Positions 9,817-21,110 of a stretch of 64,000 nt of DNA are shown one piece after another. The stretch is from Agrostemma githago (taxonomy: Eukaryota > Streptophyta > Magnoliopsida > Caryophyllales > Caryophyllaceae). A program made the translations under genes and the position numbers. The stretch is taken from NCBI GenBank assembly GCA_958450325.1, contig OY288251.1, positions 62,947,666-63,011,665 of the forward strand, in the 5' to 3' direction. The notes beneath the pieces are model-generated. The model worked only from the letters and a program-made list of their open reading frames with translations, had not been told where the DNA came from and made no database searches. Within the stretch, counting starts at the first letter, position 1. Each line of letters opens with the position of its first letter.

Positions 9817-10423
9817 TAAACCACCATGTCGCATCTCAGCAAGCGACGATCGGACCGCCACTACTACCAACTCTTCACCACCGCGAGTTCACGATTGCAC
9901 TACCAACAATAATTACTAAGATATGAAGGAGTGAACGTGGTATAAAAAGACCTTGGAGGGTGAAAATTTTGGTTAATGAGTTGACCTGGTGTAGTGGTGT
10001 TAAATAGAATCTTTAGGGCGGTCGACTAGAGATATTGATGGACGTGGCGGTCGTTGATTATGATGAAGGGTGTTGTGATGGAGGTCGTTGATGATGGTAA
10101 AGGTCGATTATGATGGAGGCTGTTGTGAAGATGGTGTGTTACTAGTTGGTGGATGGATGGATGGTACGGTGTATATTGGGTAAGGATGACTTTTTAAAAT
10201 TATTGGTTTTAGTGTGGATTTTATGTTAATCACTTTTTTAATAAAATAAATGATGACCTAAATAATAGGTTTGTGATAACATATATAAGAGTATTACGAA
10301 AAGAACGGTTCAACAGCAAAGCTTATTAAATTATTAGATTGAATTAAATTCAGATTATTTTGCTAATATCCCTTATAATTCATATGGTTCATATTAAATA
10401 ACTCTTAAAACGTATGCATATAC
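9817..10423. other. No gene recognised; GATGG-rich stretch
   Basis: 9,830-10,190 has many GATGG/GTGGTG motifs and short frames without recognisable product; 10,190-10,423 is AT-rich. The third exon expected for the PABP gene on the minus strand is not here, so the gene breaks within this region. Confidence 0.4.
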
Positions 10424-11720
10424 CTTGACAAAAATATTTCCAAGTCCACTTTTTCTAGCATCGGGATCACGATGAGACCATGTCACTCTCATTGTCTTTC
10501 CCAATAATAAAGTATGATTCTTTTTCTCTATAGCTTGAATAGCTGGCAATTGACAAAGTTCAATTAATTTAACATTACCAAATAATGAAATCAATAAAAT
10601 ATCAAAAAAAAATTAAATTATACGGAATAAATTCTAAGTACTCCCTTCCAATCAATACACATTTATTTTCCTCGAAAAAAAATGAATGCTCAATTAAATT
10701 TATAAGGTTTTACAAGTAGCGTGAGGGAAAGGTGAAAAGTATCGCTCAAAAACATTTCGATACAACACCCATGAAAAAAGATAGAATGATTTTAGAGCCC
10801 GAAAAATACATATGGAATATAACAATACATAAAATTTTACCAAACTAAATATACTTACACGTGTGTATCTCTATATGTTCCTATAAAATATACAATCATA
10901 TCGAAAAGGAAAAGTATATTTTTGTCATCAGGTGATATGCCACCATACACCCAAGCAATAGAATAATATTAAAATAAGAATATAAGATCATATTATTTTA
11001 TTCTCTTGTGAGTATGGTAGTACAAAATTTTCCTACAATCTGGTGGTGCACTAAAACTCCTCGACTAAAAAGTACAAAAACTTCATGAAATATTTACTAC
11101 AACAATACATACATCAATTTATATACAAACAACTTATAGGGAATATCAAAAGCAAATAGACGATAAACAAGCAAATTGGCACAGAGAAAGTCTCCTAAAC
11201 TATAATATCATGTACTCCCTCCGTATCTATATGTTCGTCCACTTTGTTTAATATATGGGTGGAGTATTATATTGAAAGTGGACGAACATATAGATACGGA
11301 GGGAGTATAAAACATAGAAAAAAAGGTTTGATATCATGTTATTTGCAACTCCAATGATTAAAAACATACGTTAACGAAAAAAAGAAGATAAAAATGATGG
11401 TCTTCGTGAGTATATGGATTAATTGTATAACAATCTCAACAAGAGAACTTAAACTTAAATACAATGGAAAAGTAAATTCATAGAAAAATAACAGAACAAA
11501 TATTGTAAAAGATGAGAGAGTAGGATAAACCATGTTGTAAAGAGAGGAAATTGACGTATCCATAACAAAGAGAGCGGCCAGTGGAGGAATCACGACAAAT
11601 GCGAACAGATGTAAGAGACTTAAACTCACTAAAAGCATCGTAAAGTTGCTCGTCAACTATATCTGGTCGTAAATCTCCGACATATAAAGATGTCGGAACC
11701 GTCGTTAATAAGCCTTCCAT
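10424..11720 (-). pseudogene. Poly(A)-binding protein gene, 5' two exons only
   Basis: Exon 1 is 11,531-11,720 and exon 2 is 10,424-10,542; the 988-bp intron has GT and AG ends and joins in phase. The 103 encoded residues are the first RNA recognition motif of a cytoplasmic poly(A)-binding protein: RNP2-like LYVGDL, RNP1-like LCYGYVNF, then the highly conserved SHRDPDARKSG and GNIFVK that leads into RRM2. A PABP normally has four RRMs and a C-terminal MLLE domain (over 600 residues); nothing after RRM1 is found below 10,424 although exon 2 ends in a good donor. Upstream of the ATG is a leader-like AT-rich sequence. PABP binds mRNA poly(A) tails in the cytoplasm. The intron carries a Stowaway MITE. 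Probably a truncated gene copy, or an exon fragment captured by a transposon. Confidence 0.82.
11215..11305. mobile_element. Stowaway MITE, 91 bp, in PABP intron
   Basis: CTCCCTCCGTATC at the left end and GATACGGAGGGAG at the right, with inverted arms of about 35 bp; TA flanks both sides (11,213-11,214 and 11,306-11,307). It differs from the copy at 49,314-49,404 by a single base, so both are probably young. Confidence 0.95.
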
Positions 11721-12854
11721 TGATAATAAGGTGAGAAGTACAAGACTTTCTTTGATTACTCAAACACGCACGTACAAGAAAGAAGCAAAGAACGGAAAAA
11801 ATATAAATACAAAGGGGTAGTGAATATAAGTGTGGTATATATTTATTTGTGATTAAGTGATAAACATGGAGAGAGGAAAAAATAAGAAGAGAAATTTTAG
11901 AGTAAGTTTCCTTAAATGGTGCGAATGCCAAAAATGGGAGGTAATTGTGTGAAGGAGGATCAATATCCGTATGTATTTCCAAAATTTCTTACTCTGATGA
12001 GTGAAGTGAGAAATTGAGTGGATATTGGTTTTCTTTCAATGCGAGACTTTGGGGGTTTTACATCTCACTAATCTTTTGCATTAACATGAAGGCGCTTCTC
12101 TTGTGTTTCTATTCCTCCCAATGTGTGGCAAGATTAACCTATTCGCATTGTAATATTGGATAAGCACTATTACACAAAACAATTAATACAATGGTTAAAA
12201 AAGGTAGTTATCATAAAGGTTGTTAAAGATTATTGTAAAACATACTTCAAGTAACGATTACCTTCGATACAATTTTATGCAAAACCGTTGCAAAAGGTTT
12301 TAATAACGGGTATAAAACTATTGTTTATTATTGGCAGGTAAAAGGAGATTATAGGAGAGGAAATCACTACGATTATAATGTTAAAGTAAAACTGTCCATG
12401 ATTAGTACCTTTTTTTCACAATGGTTTTGTACACTATAACCACTTTGATTATTGGTGTTTTATATATATATAAAATCTGTGCTGCCTCTGCCTAGTAACT
12501 GGAAAACAAATAAATTCCATACTACGACAGATACATCAATTACAAGGGTGCAAACCGTTTTAGGAGAGAAAAACGGTGTTGTAGAAGCGTTTGTTTTTCT
12601 ACAACGAGCTTATTTCCAGAAAAGCCCATTGTAGAAACCTTTTACAATGGTCATCACTACCCGTTTGTAGATGGTGTCACTGGGCGCTTAAAATTTTTTT
12701 AATCGAAACCTTTCTATAACGGGTGTACGCCCGTTGTAGAAAGTATTTTTTAAAAATATATGTACAATACGAATTATAGCTTTCCAATTCAAATTCAACA
12801 TGCATTTGGCAATAGTTGCAGCAGAAGCAACATACCACAACATTCAAACAATAA
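11721..12854. other. PABP upstream region and a possible CACTA-like stretch
   Basis: 11,721-12,050 is the AT-rich region upstream of the PABP start and may hold its promoter and leader. From about 12,165 (CACTATTACACAAAA) to 12,750 short motifs such as CGTTGTAGAAA, AACGGGTGT and CATTGTAGAAACC repeat in both orientations. Such subterminal repeats next to a CACTA start suggest a non-autonomous CACTA transposon, but no matching right terminus was found. Confidence 0.3.
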
Positions 12855-12884
12855 CTAGTTTTAAAACCACGTGAAACTCACGGG
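12855..12884 (-). mobile_element. Orphan Helitron 3' terminus
   Basis: On the minus strand: a stem-loop CCCGTGAGTTTCACGTGG, then TTTTAAAA, then CTAG followed by T. This is the canonical Helitron 3' end (hairpin, short spacer, CTRR, inserted before T) and resembles the end of Helitron 1 at 40,729. The body would extend to the right, but a 771-bp MITE begins 120 bp away and no 5' end was identified. Confidence 0.55.
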
Positions 12885-13003
12885 TTAGCAATATCAAATT
12901 ATGATATGTATTCGTATTTAGAATTTGAAATATTAACGGAGTTAAGTTGCATTGTTAGAGTTACTTATCCCCTCGAGTTAAGAAAAAAATGTTGTGATAT
13001 TTA

Positions 13004-13774
13004 GGCCTCGTTTGGTTACTCTCCTGCTACTTCCCGGAAAGTGGGAGATCCCATGAAATGTATTTTCATAGAGTTATTTGGTTACTCCTAAAGTGAAAAA
13101 TTGGGAGAACTCAAGCTTTCACCATGAGTTGCACTTCCTGGATGATGTGGGAAGTTGCTCACCCCCCCCCCCCCCCCCCCACCCACCCCTCGGTGAGTTG
13201 TATTTCCCACATCCCGTCTTATGCCAATGACTTTTATACCCTTGTGCACTCATCATATTTCTCACTTTATAACCCTAATTTTTCACTCAACTCTCCATTT
13301 ACGGCCTTCTCTTAACTCTCCATTTCCATTTCCTACCTTCCTCTAAAAAATAATAATGCTACCCGTCAAAATTCATGGTACATCACTTTCTTTGATCTTC
13401 ATTTTGATCTTGTTATGTGTTATACGTTGTTGGTTATCTTTATATTTTTTTTCGTTCTTTCTCGTTAATGTTGCTATTAATCAATTTGGCTATGACTATT
13501 TCAACTATTTCGTAAGTTCTTGAAAAAAAAGTTATTTCATAAGTTTTATATCCTTGATTAATGAAGGGCATAATAGTCTTTATAAACAAAATCATGGGAA
13601 TTAGAAGAGTGCATCCAAACAAGATACAGGAATTCAATTTATGTGAAGTGTGAATTTCAGGATGACAACCAAACAAATATTTGTAAATTCATGTGAAATT
13701 GATGTGGGGAAGTAAGTTCATGGGTAATACAAATTCCTATAGGAAGTTAGTTCTCGGATGAACCAAACCAGATC
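13004..13774. mobile_element. Harbinger/Tourist-like MITE, 771 bp
   Basis: Ends are GGCCTCGTTTGGTTACTC and, complemented, GATCTGGTTTGGTTCATC, with TTA on both sides (13,001-13,003 and 13,775-13,777), the three-base duplication of PIF/Harbinger elements. Inside is a C19 run (13,162-13,180) next to CCTCGGTGAG. It shares blocks with the split MITE at 5,398/9,503. No transposase is encoded; the short open frames are not convincing. Confidence 0.65.
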
Positions 13775-13923
13775 TTAGTTAAAAGGCAATGAGATATAGG
13801 TCGAAGTTCCGATAATCTCACACATTATTGTCGCTTGGACTATAAATCCTTTAGTAAGTGATGCAATATTAGGGGGTGAACTATTCCTAATATTGATTTC
13901 AGTAAAAAATTAGGAATATATTC

Positions 13924-14348
13924 TGTTTGGGGTGCAAACAACCAAAGTAATTTGGCTAGGGGTAGCCGGTTGATCTCCCTCATCCTGCTTGAGGCCGACT
14001 TCGTCTTGTCACTGCACAGGCAACACACAAGGGCCTCGGAGGGTTTCCGAGGTTGCCTCTCCGACGCTCAAGTCAGTGACCGCAATAAAGTCAATATAAT
14101 CGTCTTAGTAGAAGATTTTACCTTGCTTTAAGTGAGATAAGTTGTATTATTTTTTGTGAACCTTTTGCATGTGAGAATAGTATTTATAGAGGCATTATGT
14201 ACGGACTGGTCCAGCTGGGTCCCACGGGGCCATGGTCGGCTAGAGCCAACCAGGCCGGCTCGTTCCTGAGTGGTGATCAAGGCCCATCCTGGCCTAGAGG
14301 ACGCCGGCGGCTGGGCATGCCTGCCGGCCTGAGTACCGACCCCCATCA
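13924..14348 (-). repeat. Solo LTR of the Tat-type gypsy family
   Basis: A 425-bp LTR in minus orientation (begins TGATGGGGGTCGG and ends CCCCAAACA when read on the minus strand), homologous to the LTRs at 14,486 and 26,372. TATTC flanks both sides exactly (13,919-13,923 and 14,349-14,353), so this is an independent insertion reduced to one LTR, most simply by recombination between its two LTRs. Confidence 0.92.
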
Positions 14349-14485
14349 TATTCTATAATATTCACATGAAATTTCTGCCATATAAAATTATCTGATTGTT
14401 TAATTTTATTTTTTCATTTTATTTATTTGCAATGACATTATATATAGATAATAAATATGATCAAATTTATATGGTATATTGATAT

Positions 14486-14919
14486 TGATAGGGGTCGGCA
14501 TCTCTGCCGGCAGGCATAGGCGGCCGCCGACACCCTTGTCACCAAGACATCCTTCCACCACCCCTCAGAGGGGAGCCGGCCCGTTGGAGCCTAGCCGACG
14601 ACTATCCGGTAGGACCCAGCAGGCTGGTCCTTACATTAGTGCCTCTATAAATAGAGACATTATTTCCACATGCAAAAGGTTCAAAAAAATACTATAACTT
14701 ATCTCTCTAAAAAGCAAGGTAAATCCTCTACTAAGTTGATCATGATCTCCTTAGTCTCGTTCGCTGACTTGAGCGTCGGAGAGGCAACCTCGGACACCCT
14801 CCGAGACCCTTGTGCGTTCCCTATGCAGCTACAAGGTGAAGTCGACCTCAAGCAGGACAAGGAAGAAGCAAGCCGGCTACTACTAGTCGGAGAGCATTGG
14901 TTATTTGTACCCGAAAAAA
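14486..14919 (+). repeat. 5' LTR of the gypsy element
   Basis: Starts TGATAGGGGTCGG. It contains CTATAAATAGAGAC (about 14,644), a strong TATA box, and ends near ACCCGAAAAA where the intact family end would be CCCCAAACA. It is homologous to 26,372-26,785. Confidence 0.9.
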
Positions 14920-14940
14920 TTTGACGCCGTCTATGGGGAT
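14920..14940 (+). other. Likely primer binding site
   Basis: TTTGACGCCGTCTATGGGGA directly follows the LTR and resembles the TGGCGCCGT...GGGGA site used by many plant gypsy elements, with changes. Confidence 0.55.
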
Positions 14941-15248
14941 TTCTTACAAAAAGCGCCCTATTTCCAAGCAAACAAAAAATCCAGGATGACTGATTAAGGT
15001 GCAGCTAGCACCCTACAAGTAACCCCTGCCTCAGCTGTCCTCATGTTGGAAGAGGTGTCCCCCTCCTCGAACCTCCCACCTAGGGGTGGTGACAGAGGAA
15101 AGGGGGCAATGGCAGACATGTCAACCCCGGCAGCCTCAACCCCCCTCGAGGCACCCATGGGACTATTTACCCTAGAGCAGCTCTATATCGCCAAGAAGTT
15201 CTTCGCCGTCCTACTCAAATCCTTGACCCCAACTGCTGCTGGCACGAC

Positions 15249-15568
15249 TGAAATATCCCACATTGATTGAAGATGTCCTATTTGTGAGCTTAAATGTCTA
15301 GTGCTTAAAGGGATTGAAAGTACGACTCATATCAACAAAGTGCACTTTCTTTTTTGGTTGTCCATGTAAAAGAACTCCGCAATTAAGCGTGCTTGGTTGA
15401 GAGTAGTCTAAGAATGGGTGACCTCTTGGGAAGGTTTCCGGGATAGATGCGCATGAGTGAGGTCAAAATGCGTTGGAAAGGACTCGTGTTTGTCTGTGGG
15501 ACCAGTACAAAGCCTGATGAGCTACCACGACTAACATTTCCGGTCCTAGTTTGAGTCGGGGTGTTACA
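15249..15568 (+). mobile_element. Cassandra-type solo LTR with 5S rRNA-like core
   Basis: A 320-bp unit starting TGAAATATCCC and ending GGGGTGTTACA, flanked on both sides by ACGAC (15,244-15,248 and 15,569-15,573), inside gypsy gag. Its middle (15,371-15,434) is clearly derived from 5S rRNA, the hallmark of Cassandra TRIM elements, whose LTRs carry a 5S-type Pol III promoter. Only one LTR is present, so it is a solo LTR. Both the family assignment and the duplication are visible in the sequence. Confidence 0.93.
15371..15434 (+). promoter_or_regulatory. 5S rRNA-derived Pol III internal promoter region
   Basis: Matches the 3' two thirds of plant 5S rRNA with about nine changes: AATTAAGCGTGCTTGGTTGA corresponds to box A and GAATGGGTGACCTCTTGGGA to box C. 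It is part of the Cassandra LTR, not a 5S gene: the 5' third of 5S rRNA is replaced. Whether it still binds TFIIIA is unknown. Confidence 0.85.
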
Positions 15569-17405
15569 ACGACCGCGAAGAAGACTAGTGAGACCCCCCA
15601 GAGGGCCAATGTGTCTCCCAGGCAACTTTTCCATGAACCTTTCAACCTAGAAGAGAGGGGACGCAGAGCGAGGGTAGAGCTCGACCGCCAAGCGAGGGAA
15701 CGGTTGTCGTTTGAGCGGCAGAAGAAAGGTTATCAACCCCTCGGCCATACACCCCAGCACTGTCACCTCCAACGTCACCTGGGCACAGATGTCATTATCC
15801 CCATTATGAGTGACAACCTGGCCGGAGAAGAAGACAGGGCACCACCAAGGAGAAAAGTAAGAGGCCGGAGTCGCATTCTCACTTCCACCATGCACGATAG
15901 GCTTGGGCTAAGGTCGAAGAAAGCCCGACGCACCCCCAGCCCAAAACGGAGCGTCATACGCCACCTGGGCTCGCATGTAGGTGAGGACGGGCGTCCCAGA
16001 AGGATTCAGGATAGGCTGAGGGGGCTTAGAGAAGAGGATGGCCTGACACGGTCCCGATCGGCCAGCCCAAACCAGAGTGGTTCAGTCTTCAGCCGACTCT
16101 CCTCCGGACCCCAAAAAGGACCAGAAGCAAAGTTGGCAGAGCCGAAGAAGTCTCACACCAGAGTCATCCGTCTCGAGGACTCGGCGCTCGACCCGGAAGG
16201 TTACGAAAGCCCCAGTGGATGACAGGGGCGAATCGAAGATGGTGGAGACCCCGAAGAGGACCCCGCAGAAAAGATGCCCCACGGCGACGCCACTACACGC
16301 GGAGGTGCTAGAGTCCCCCATCCCCAGAGTAAAGATACCCACCGTCCAGTTTGATGGAACTAAGGACTCGGAAGACTACCTGACCGCATTTGAAAGCCAC
16401 ATGGTCATGTATGAAGTCAACGACGCAGTTTGGTGCCGAATATTCCCGACCACCCTTACCGGGTTCGCCTAGTCGTGGTTCCGCGGACTGCCGACGACGT
16501 TGATCCGCACCTTTGCAGAGCTCAGCTTCGCGTTCTTGGATCAATACGCCGGCAGCCGACGAAGGCAAATAGTGACTGTTGACCTCATGACCATGCGTCA
16601 GGGGCCCAAGGAGACAATAAGGGAGTATGTCAGGCGCTTCGACCTCGAGTGCCAACAAGTCAGAACTGTAGACACCTCGACGGCCGTCTGCGCCCTCACC
16701 CATACTCTAGTTGACGGACCCCTAAAGAGCCAGCTACTGCGGGATAGGCCGACATCGTTGGTGGAAGCCCAAAAGATCGTCGAGGTATATATGATCGAGG
16801 AGGAATACCGACAGCGACATGAAGATCCGTTGCCCAAGAGGGTCCACGGTAAAGAGAGGGCCAAGAGCCCGATCATAGAAAGATAGGAGAAAGGAGGGGT
16901 CGCAGCCGATCCAAAAGGATAAGGGATAAAACCCTCTACGCAAAGCGCTTCGACCACTAAACTTCGCTCACCCGCCCATGGGAGGACATCTTCGACATAG
17001 AAAAGAAGCATGTTCATTGGGGACGACCCAGACCGATGAGGACCTCCGCCAGGACGGACCAGAGCAAGTATTGCAAGTTCCACGACTAGAAGGGGCACAC
17101 CACTGAGGAGTACCGGAATCTAAAAGACAAAGTCGAAGACCTCATACGTCGGGGCTCATTAGCCACCTATGAGGCAAGAAACAACAAAAAAAACAACAGA
17201 GACAACAACCACACTAAAGCGGAAAAAAAAAAGGAAAGACGCCAACGTGATCCACATGGTGGACGAACCCCCAAGGGGCGGACATAGCCGGTGAGAAGTA
17301 AAGAGGCAGCTACGAGAGTTATCGCGTCGCCTTCACTATGCCACCGAAAGAAGGAGTCTGGCCATACCCACCCTCAACATCACGGCGGCCGACTACGGGA
17401 GAGTT

Positions 17406-17966
17406 GTGTACCTTCATAGTGACCCCATAGTCCTCACCATTGGAATCATTGACCATATGGTCAAGCGATGCATGATAGATACCACAGCCTACACCAACCT
17501 CTTATACAGAGAAGCCTTTGAAAAAATGGGACTTGACAACCGACACTTGAAACCAACAGTCAGAGCGGTGTACGGATTCTTAGGGACCGGAGTCCTCCTA
17601 ATGGGAACGATCGACCTCCACGTTACATTTGGTGAAAAGGCATCGATAAGGATGGTGACGGCCCAATTCATAGTAGTAGACGCCAAGTCGGCCTACAACA
17701 CACTAATCGGTCGGGGGGTGCACGCGTTGGTATCCATCAGAGCCCTTAAAATGGCGTATGTCACTGATGAGAACAGAGAAGGAAAGTTGTACGGCGATCA
17801 AGAGTCAGCTCGGTCATGCAACTCCGCCACCCTACAGCGACCCCAAGAAGAGATGAAGGAAAAACGGAAGTTCGCCTCTTCCAGTCATGAAACCGTCACC
17901 ATGCCAGCAGCTAAGGCCCCCAGAGTCGCCGAGAAAGATCTGTTGCCGTCACCTGAGCGCCTATAG
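17406..17966 (+). pseudogene. Gypsy protease region
   Basis: A 186-codon frame with the layout of a retropepsin of this lineage: MIDTTAYTNLLYREAFEKMG at the active site, then a GTID..VTFG block and the FIVVDAKSAYNTLIGR block that is characteristic of plant Tat-type elements. The usual active site is D-T/S-G; here it reads D-T-T, so the enzyme is probably inactive. The stop at 17,964-17,966 separates it from the RT. Confidence 0.8.
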
Positions 17967-17969
17967 CCC

Positions 17970-19121
17970 GTGGGGGAGAGCATGATGGTTGAGTTGGAAG
18001 AGGGTCGGCCAGTACTAGTAGGATCATACCTGGACCCGGTATATCAGCGACGGCTTATCGACCTACTGAAAGCACATGCCGGCGTGTTCTTCTACTCTGC
18101 AGAAGAGATGCCCGGGGTCGACCCGGCCTGCAGACCCGTGAAGCAGATGTCCCCAAAAAAGGATGACGCCATCCGGGAGGAAGTGGACAAGCTTCTGAAA
18201 GCAGGCTTCGTTGAGTCGTGCGAAATGGCTTGCAAATGCTGTAGCGGTGAATAAGTCCTCCAGTGCCTGGCGGATGTGTGTGGACTTCACAAATCTTAAT
18301 AAAGCATGCCCAAAAGATTGTTACCCGCTCCCTAGAATAGACCAGTTGATGGATGCCACAAGTGGTCACTCCATGTTAAGCTTCTTGGACGCCTTCTCCG
18401 GGTACCACCAAGTGTTCTTGTGGGCGCTGGACAAGGTCAAGTGTGCATTTATCACTAGTGCCGGCACGTTCATGTACAAAATGATGCTCTTCGGCCTTAA
18501 GAATGTCGGCGCTACATATCAAAGGCCGGTGGACAAAATATTCGGGGGCGGAGAGGAAGAAATATGGAGATGTACGTTGACGACGCCATAGTCAAAAGCA
18601 AGCAGGATGAGCAGCATCTGGAAGATCTAAGTGAGACGTTCCAATCATTAAGAAAATACCGAATGAAACTGAACCCTAAGAAATGTACATTCGGCGTTAG
18701 GTCGGGCAAGTTCCTCGGCTTCTTAGTAAGTGTCAGGGGCATAGGTGCCAACCCCAAAAAATTGAAGGTCATCCAAGACTTGCCGGAGCCAAAGACCATG
18801 AGGGACATCCTGAGGCTGACAAGGAGGATGGCCGCCCTAGTACGCTTCATATCCAGAGCGGCCGACAAATCCACACCCTTCTTCAAAATATTGAAAGGGA
18901 ACAAGAATTTTAAGTGGGAGGCCGAACAAAAAGAAGCCTTTGCAAGCCTGAAGGAGCACCTGAAAACGATGTCGACGTTGGCGAGGCCGGCGGAGGGGGA
19001 AAAGTTATACCTATACATTTCCGTCACCAATGTCACGGTAAGCGTCATCATACTGAAAGAAGAGCATAATGTCCAGCAGCCAATATACTTCATCAGCCAC
19101 GCCGTGGGACCGACAGAATAG
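17970..19121 (+). pseudogene. Gypsy reverse transcriptase and first RNase H
   Basis: Three overlapping open frames. The N-terminal block SPKKDDAIREEVDKLLKAGF stops at about 18,252. The next frame has WRMCVDFTNLNKACPKD, FLDAFSGYHQV and a FGLKNVGATYQR block. The third frame (18,564-19,121) starts at the catalytic YVDD, with the thumb (LNPKKCTFGV) and an RNase H-like tail (YISVTNVTVSVIILKE...YFISHAV). Frameshifts near 18,240 and 18,560 and a stop at 19,119 inactivate it. Confidence 0.9.
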
Positions 19122-19898
19122 AATTACCCCATTGTAGAAAAGACGGCATATGTCGTAGTGATAGCCTCTCGAAAGCTACAGCCATATTTTGACGCCCATC
19201 CCGTCACTGTTCTAACCAACCTGCCTCTAGAGAAGGCGTTGGAAAAGTTCGAGAAGTCAGGGAGGATGCTGAAGTGAGCGGTAGAGCCTAGTGGCCTCGA
19301 AATTGTCTACCAGCCGAGGACGACCATCAAGGCGCAAGCCCTAGCCGACTTCCTGGCGAAGTGCTCACACTCAGAGGAGGAGGACTCCCCGATAGATGTG
19401 TGCGAGGTCTTCACCGACGACTCGTCTACTAATAACAGCTCGAGCGCCAGCGTGGTGTTAACCAGTCCCAAGGGAAAAGAATTTGAGCACGCCCTACGAT
19501 TCACCTTCTCAGCCTCGAATAATGAAGCAGAATATGAGGCCTTCATAGCCGGAGTCTACCTGGCTAGGGCCACCGGAGTAGAGAAGGCGGTCATATCCAC
19601 TGACTCTTAGCTGATGGTTAATCAGATCAACTGGGAGTACGAGACCAGGGAGCCGAACCTGATGTTGTACCTGGAGAGAATGAAGCAGGAGCTGTCCTGC
19701 CTCAAGTCATACGAGGTCAAGCAGATACCGAGATCGCGGAAGAACTGGGCTAATGCCCTATCCAAGCTGGCGAGCTTCAGTCTCCAAGACATTCGCCGAT
19801 CAGTTTGGGTGGATGTCCAGAAGGAGAAAAGCATCCATGTCAAGGAGAAAGTAGATGGCGCCATCCACGTTGTTGGGGCTGATGACGGAGAAGAGTAG
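19122..19898 (+). pseudogene. Second RNase H-like segment
   Basis: After the first RNase H another domain appears: FTDDSSTNNSSSASVVL, then NNEAEYEAFIAG, then STDS, the D-E-D arrangement of a cellular-type RNase H. A TAG at 19,608-19,610 follows the third motif, and the frame then resumes to 19,898 (VNQINWEYETR, ANALSKLAS). A duplicated RNase H is known from Tat elements and supports that assignment. Confidence 0.8.
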
Positions 19899-19901
19899 CG
19901 A

Positions 19902-21110
19902 GTGCCCATCATTGAATACATAAACGACCCGAAGTTGCCTGAGGACCCGTTCAAAGCAAGGCAAATGCCAACCACAACAGCCAGATACGTGCTGATAGAG
20001 GACCAACTCTACAAGAAGGGGGTGTCAGCACCCATCCTAAGATGCTTAAGACCCAGGGAGGCGGCGGAGGTGTTGGACGACATCCTTTCTAGTATGTGTG
20101 GCAATCACGTCGGAGGAAGAAGTCTGGCACACAAGGCGGCGAGTTCCGGCTACTACTGGCCGACCATACTACAGGACGCCAGAGACCTGACCAAGAAATG
20201 TCGTAATTGTCAGATACACGTCCCAGTCATCCATGCGTCGACCAGGGACCTGCAAACTATCCTGAGCCCTATACCATTCGCGCAATGGGAAATAGATATC
20301 ATCAGACCCCTTCACGACGGCGATCGACGACAGAAAGTTCCTAATTGTTGCGGTGGATTACTTCTACAAATGGATAGAAGCTGAAGTCATCCCCAACATC
20401 ACTGAGCCGACTGTAAGAAAGGTGATATGACGGAATATGATAACCCGGTTCGGAGTGCCAAAGGTGCTGGTCTTCGACCACAACCAGCAATTCGACAACC
20501 CTCCAATCAGATAGTAGCTTGGGGGCATGGGAATAGTTGTAGCCTACTCGGCCGTCCCCCACCCGCAAACAAACGGCCAAGCTGAAGCAGCAAACAAGAG
20601 ATACTTAACGGCCTACGGAAAATAGTATAAGACCTTAAGAGGAGATGGGCCAATGAACTCCACAGCGTGCTATGGCCACTTAGGACCACCTGGAAGGTTT
20701 CCATCGGTCATTCATCCTTTAACCTTCTCTATGGAAATGAGGTCTTATTGCCAATCGAGGCTCGTATCCCATCCGCCAGAAGTGCATACTTCCAGGGCGA
20801 CCAAAACGAGATTGTCATGGCTGAGGCGCTAGACCTTATGGAGGAAATAAGGGACGAGGCTCGTGTCAACATGGCGACGTATCAAAAGAGGATGAAGAAG
20901 GCCTACAATCAGAGGGTCAACCACAGGAAATTTTAGGTCGGCGACCTAGTCCTCAAGAAGACAGCGGCTGTGGGCAAGGCTAATGAGCATGGCAAGCTGA
21001 ATGCTAATTGGGAAGACCCCCTACGAGGTCATACAAGTCATGGGGCCAAGCACCTTCAGACTCAAGAACAGAGAGGGGCAAGAATTACCCTCACACTAAA
21101 ACTCGTACAC
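19902..21110 (+). pseudogene. Gypsy integrase
   Basis: Begins with an HHCC zinc domain (GNHVGGRSLAHK and CRNCQIH near 20,100-20,220), then the integrase core start QWEIDII. Beyond 20,384 the core continues through other frames with several stops (VAVDYFYKWIEAE, GVPKVLVFDHNQQF, HPQTNGQAEA). The C-terminal part (20,667-20,936) has WKVSIGHSSFNLLYGNEVLL and YNQRVNHRKF. The protein would insert the cDNA; it is clearly dead. Confidence 0.87.

Larger units (their letters stand above)
15043..16886 (+). pseudogene. Gypsy gag
   Basis: Open segments at 15,043-15,248, 15,569-16,222, 16,077-16,472 and 16,500-16,886 carry an Arg-rich N-terminal region and then the retrotransposon gag core (FDGTKDSEDYLTAFESHM, MRQGPKETIREYVRRFDLEC). 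Gag would form the virus-like particle in the cytoplasm. Damage: a 320-bp Cassandra LTR inserted at 15,249, a frame change near 16,200, a TAG at about 16,470. The reading frame on the two sides of the Cassandra insertion lines up once the insertion and one target copy are discounted, so gag was open when that insertion happened. After 16,886 a CCHC-like zinc knuckle might be expected, but stops obscure it. Confidence 0.85.

Noticed and set aside
15371..15434. Genuine 5S rRNA gene
   Set aside because: Only the 3' part resembles 5S rRNA, with several changes, and it lies inside an LTR with TG...CA ends and a target duplication.
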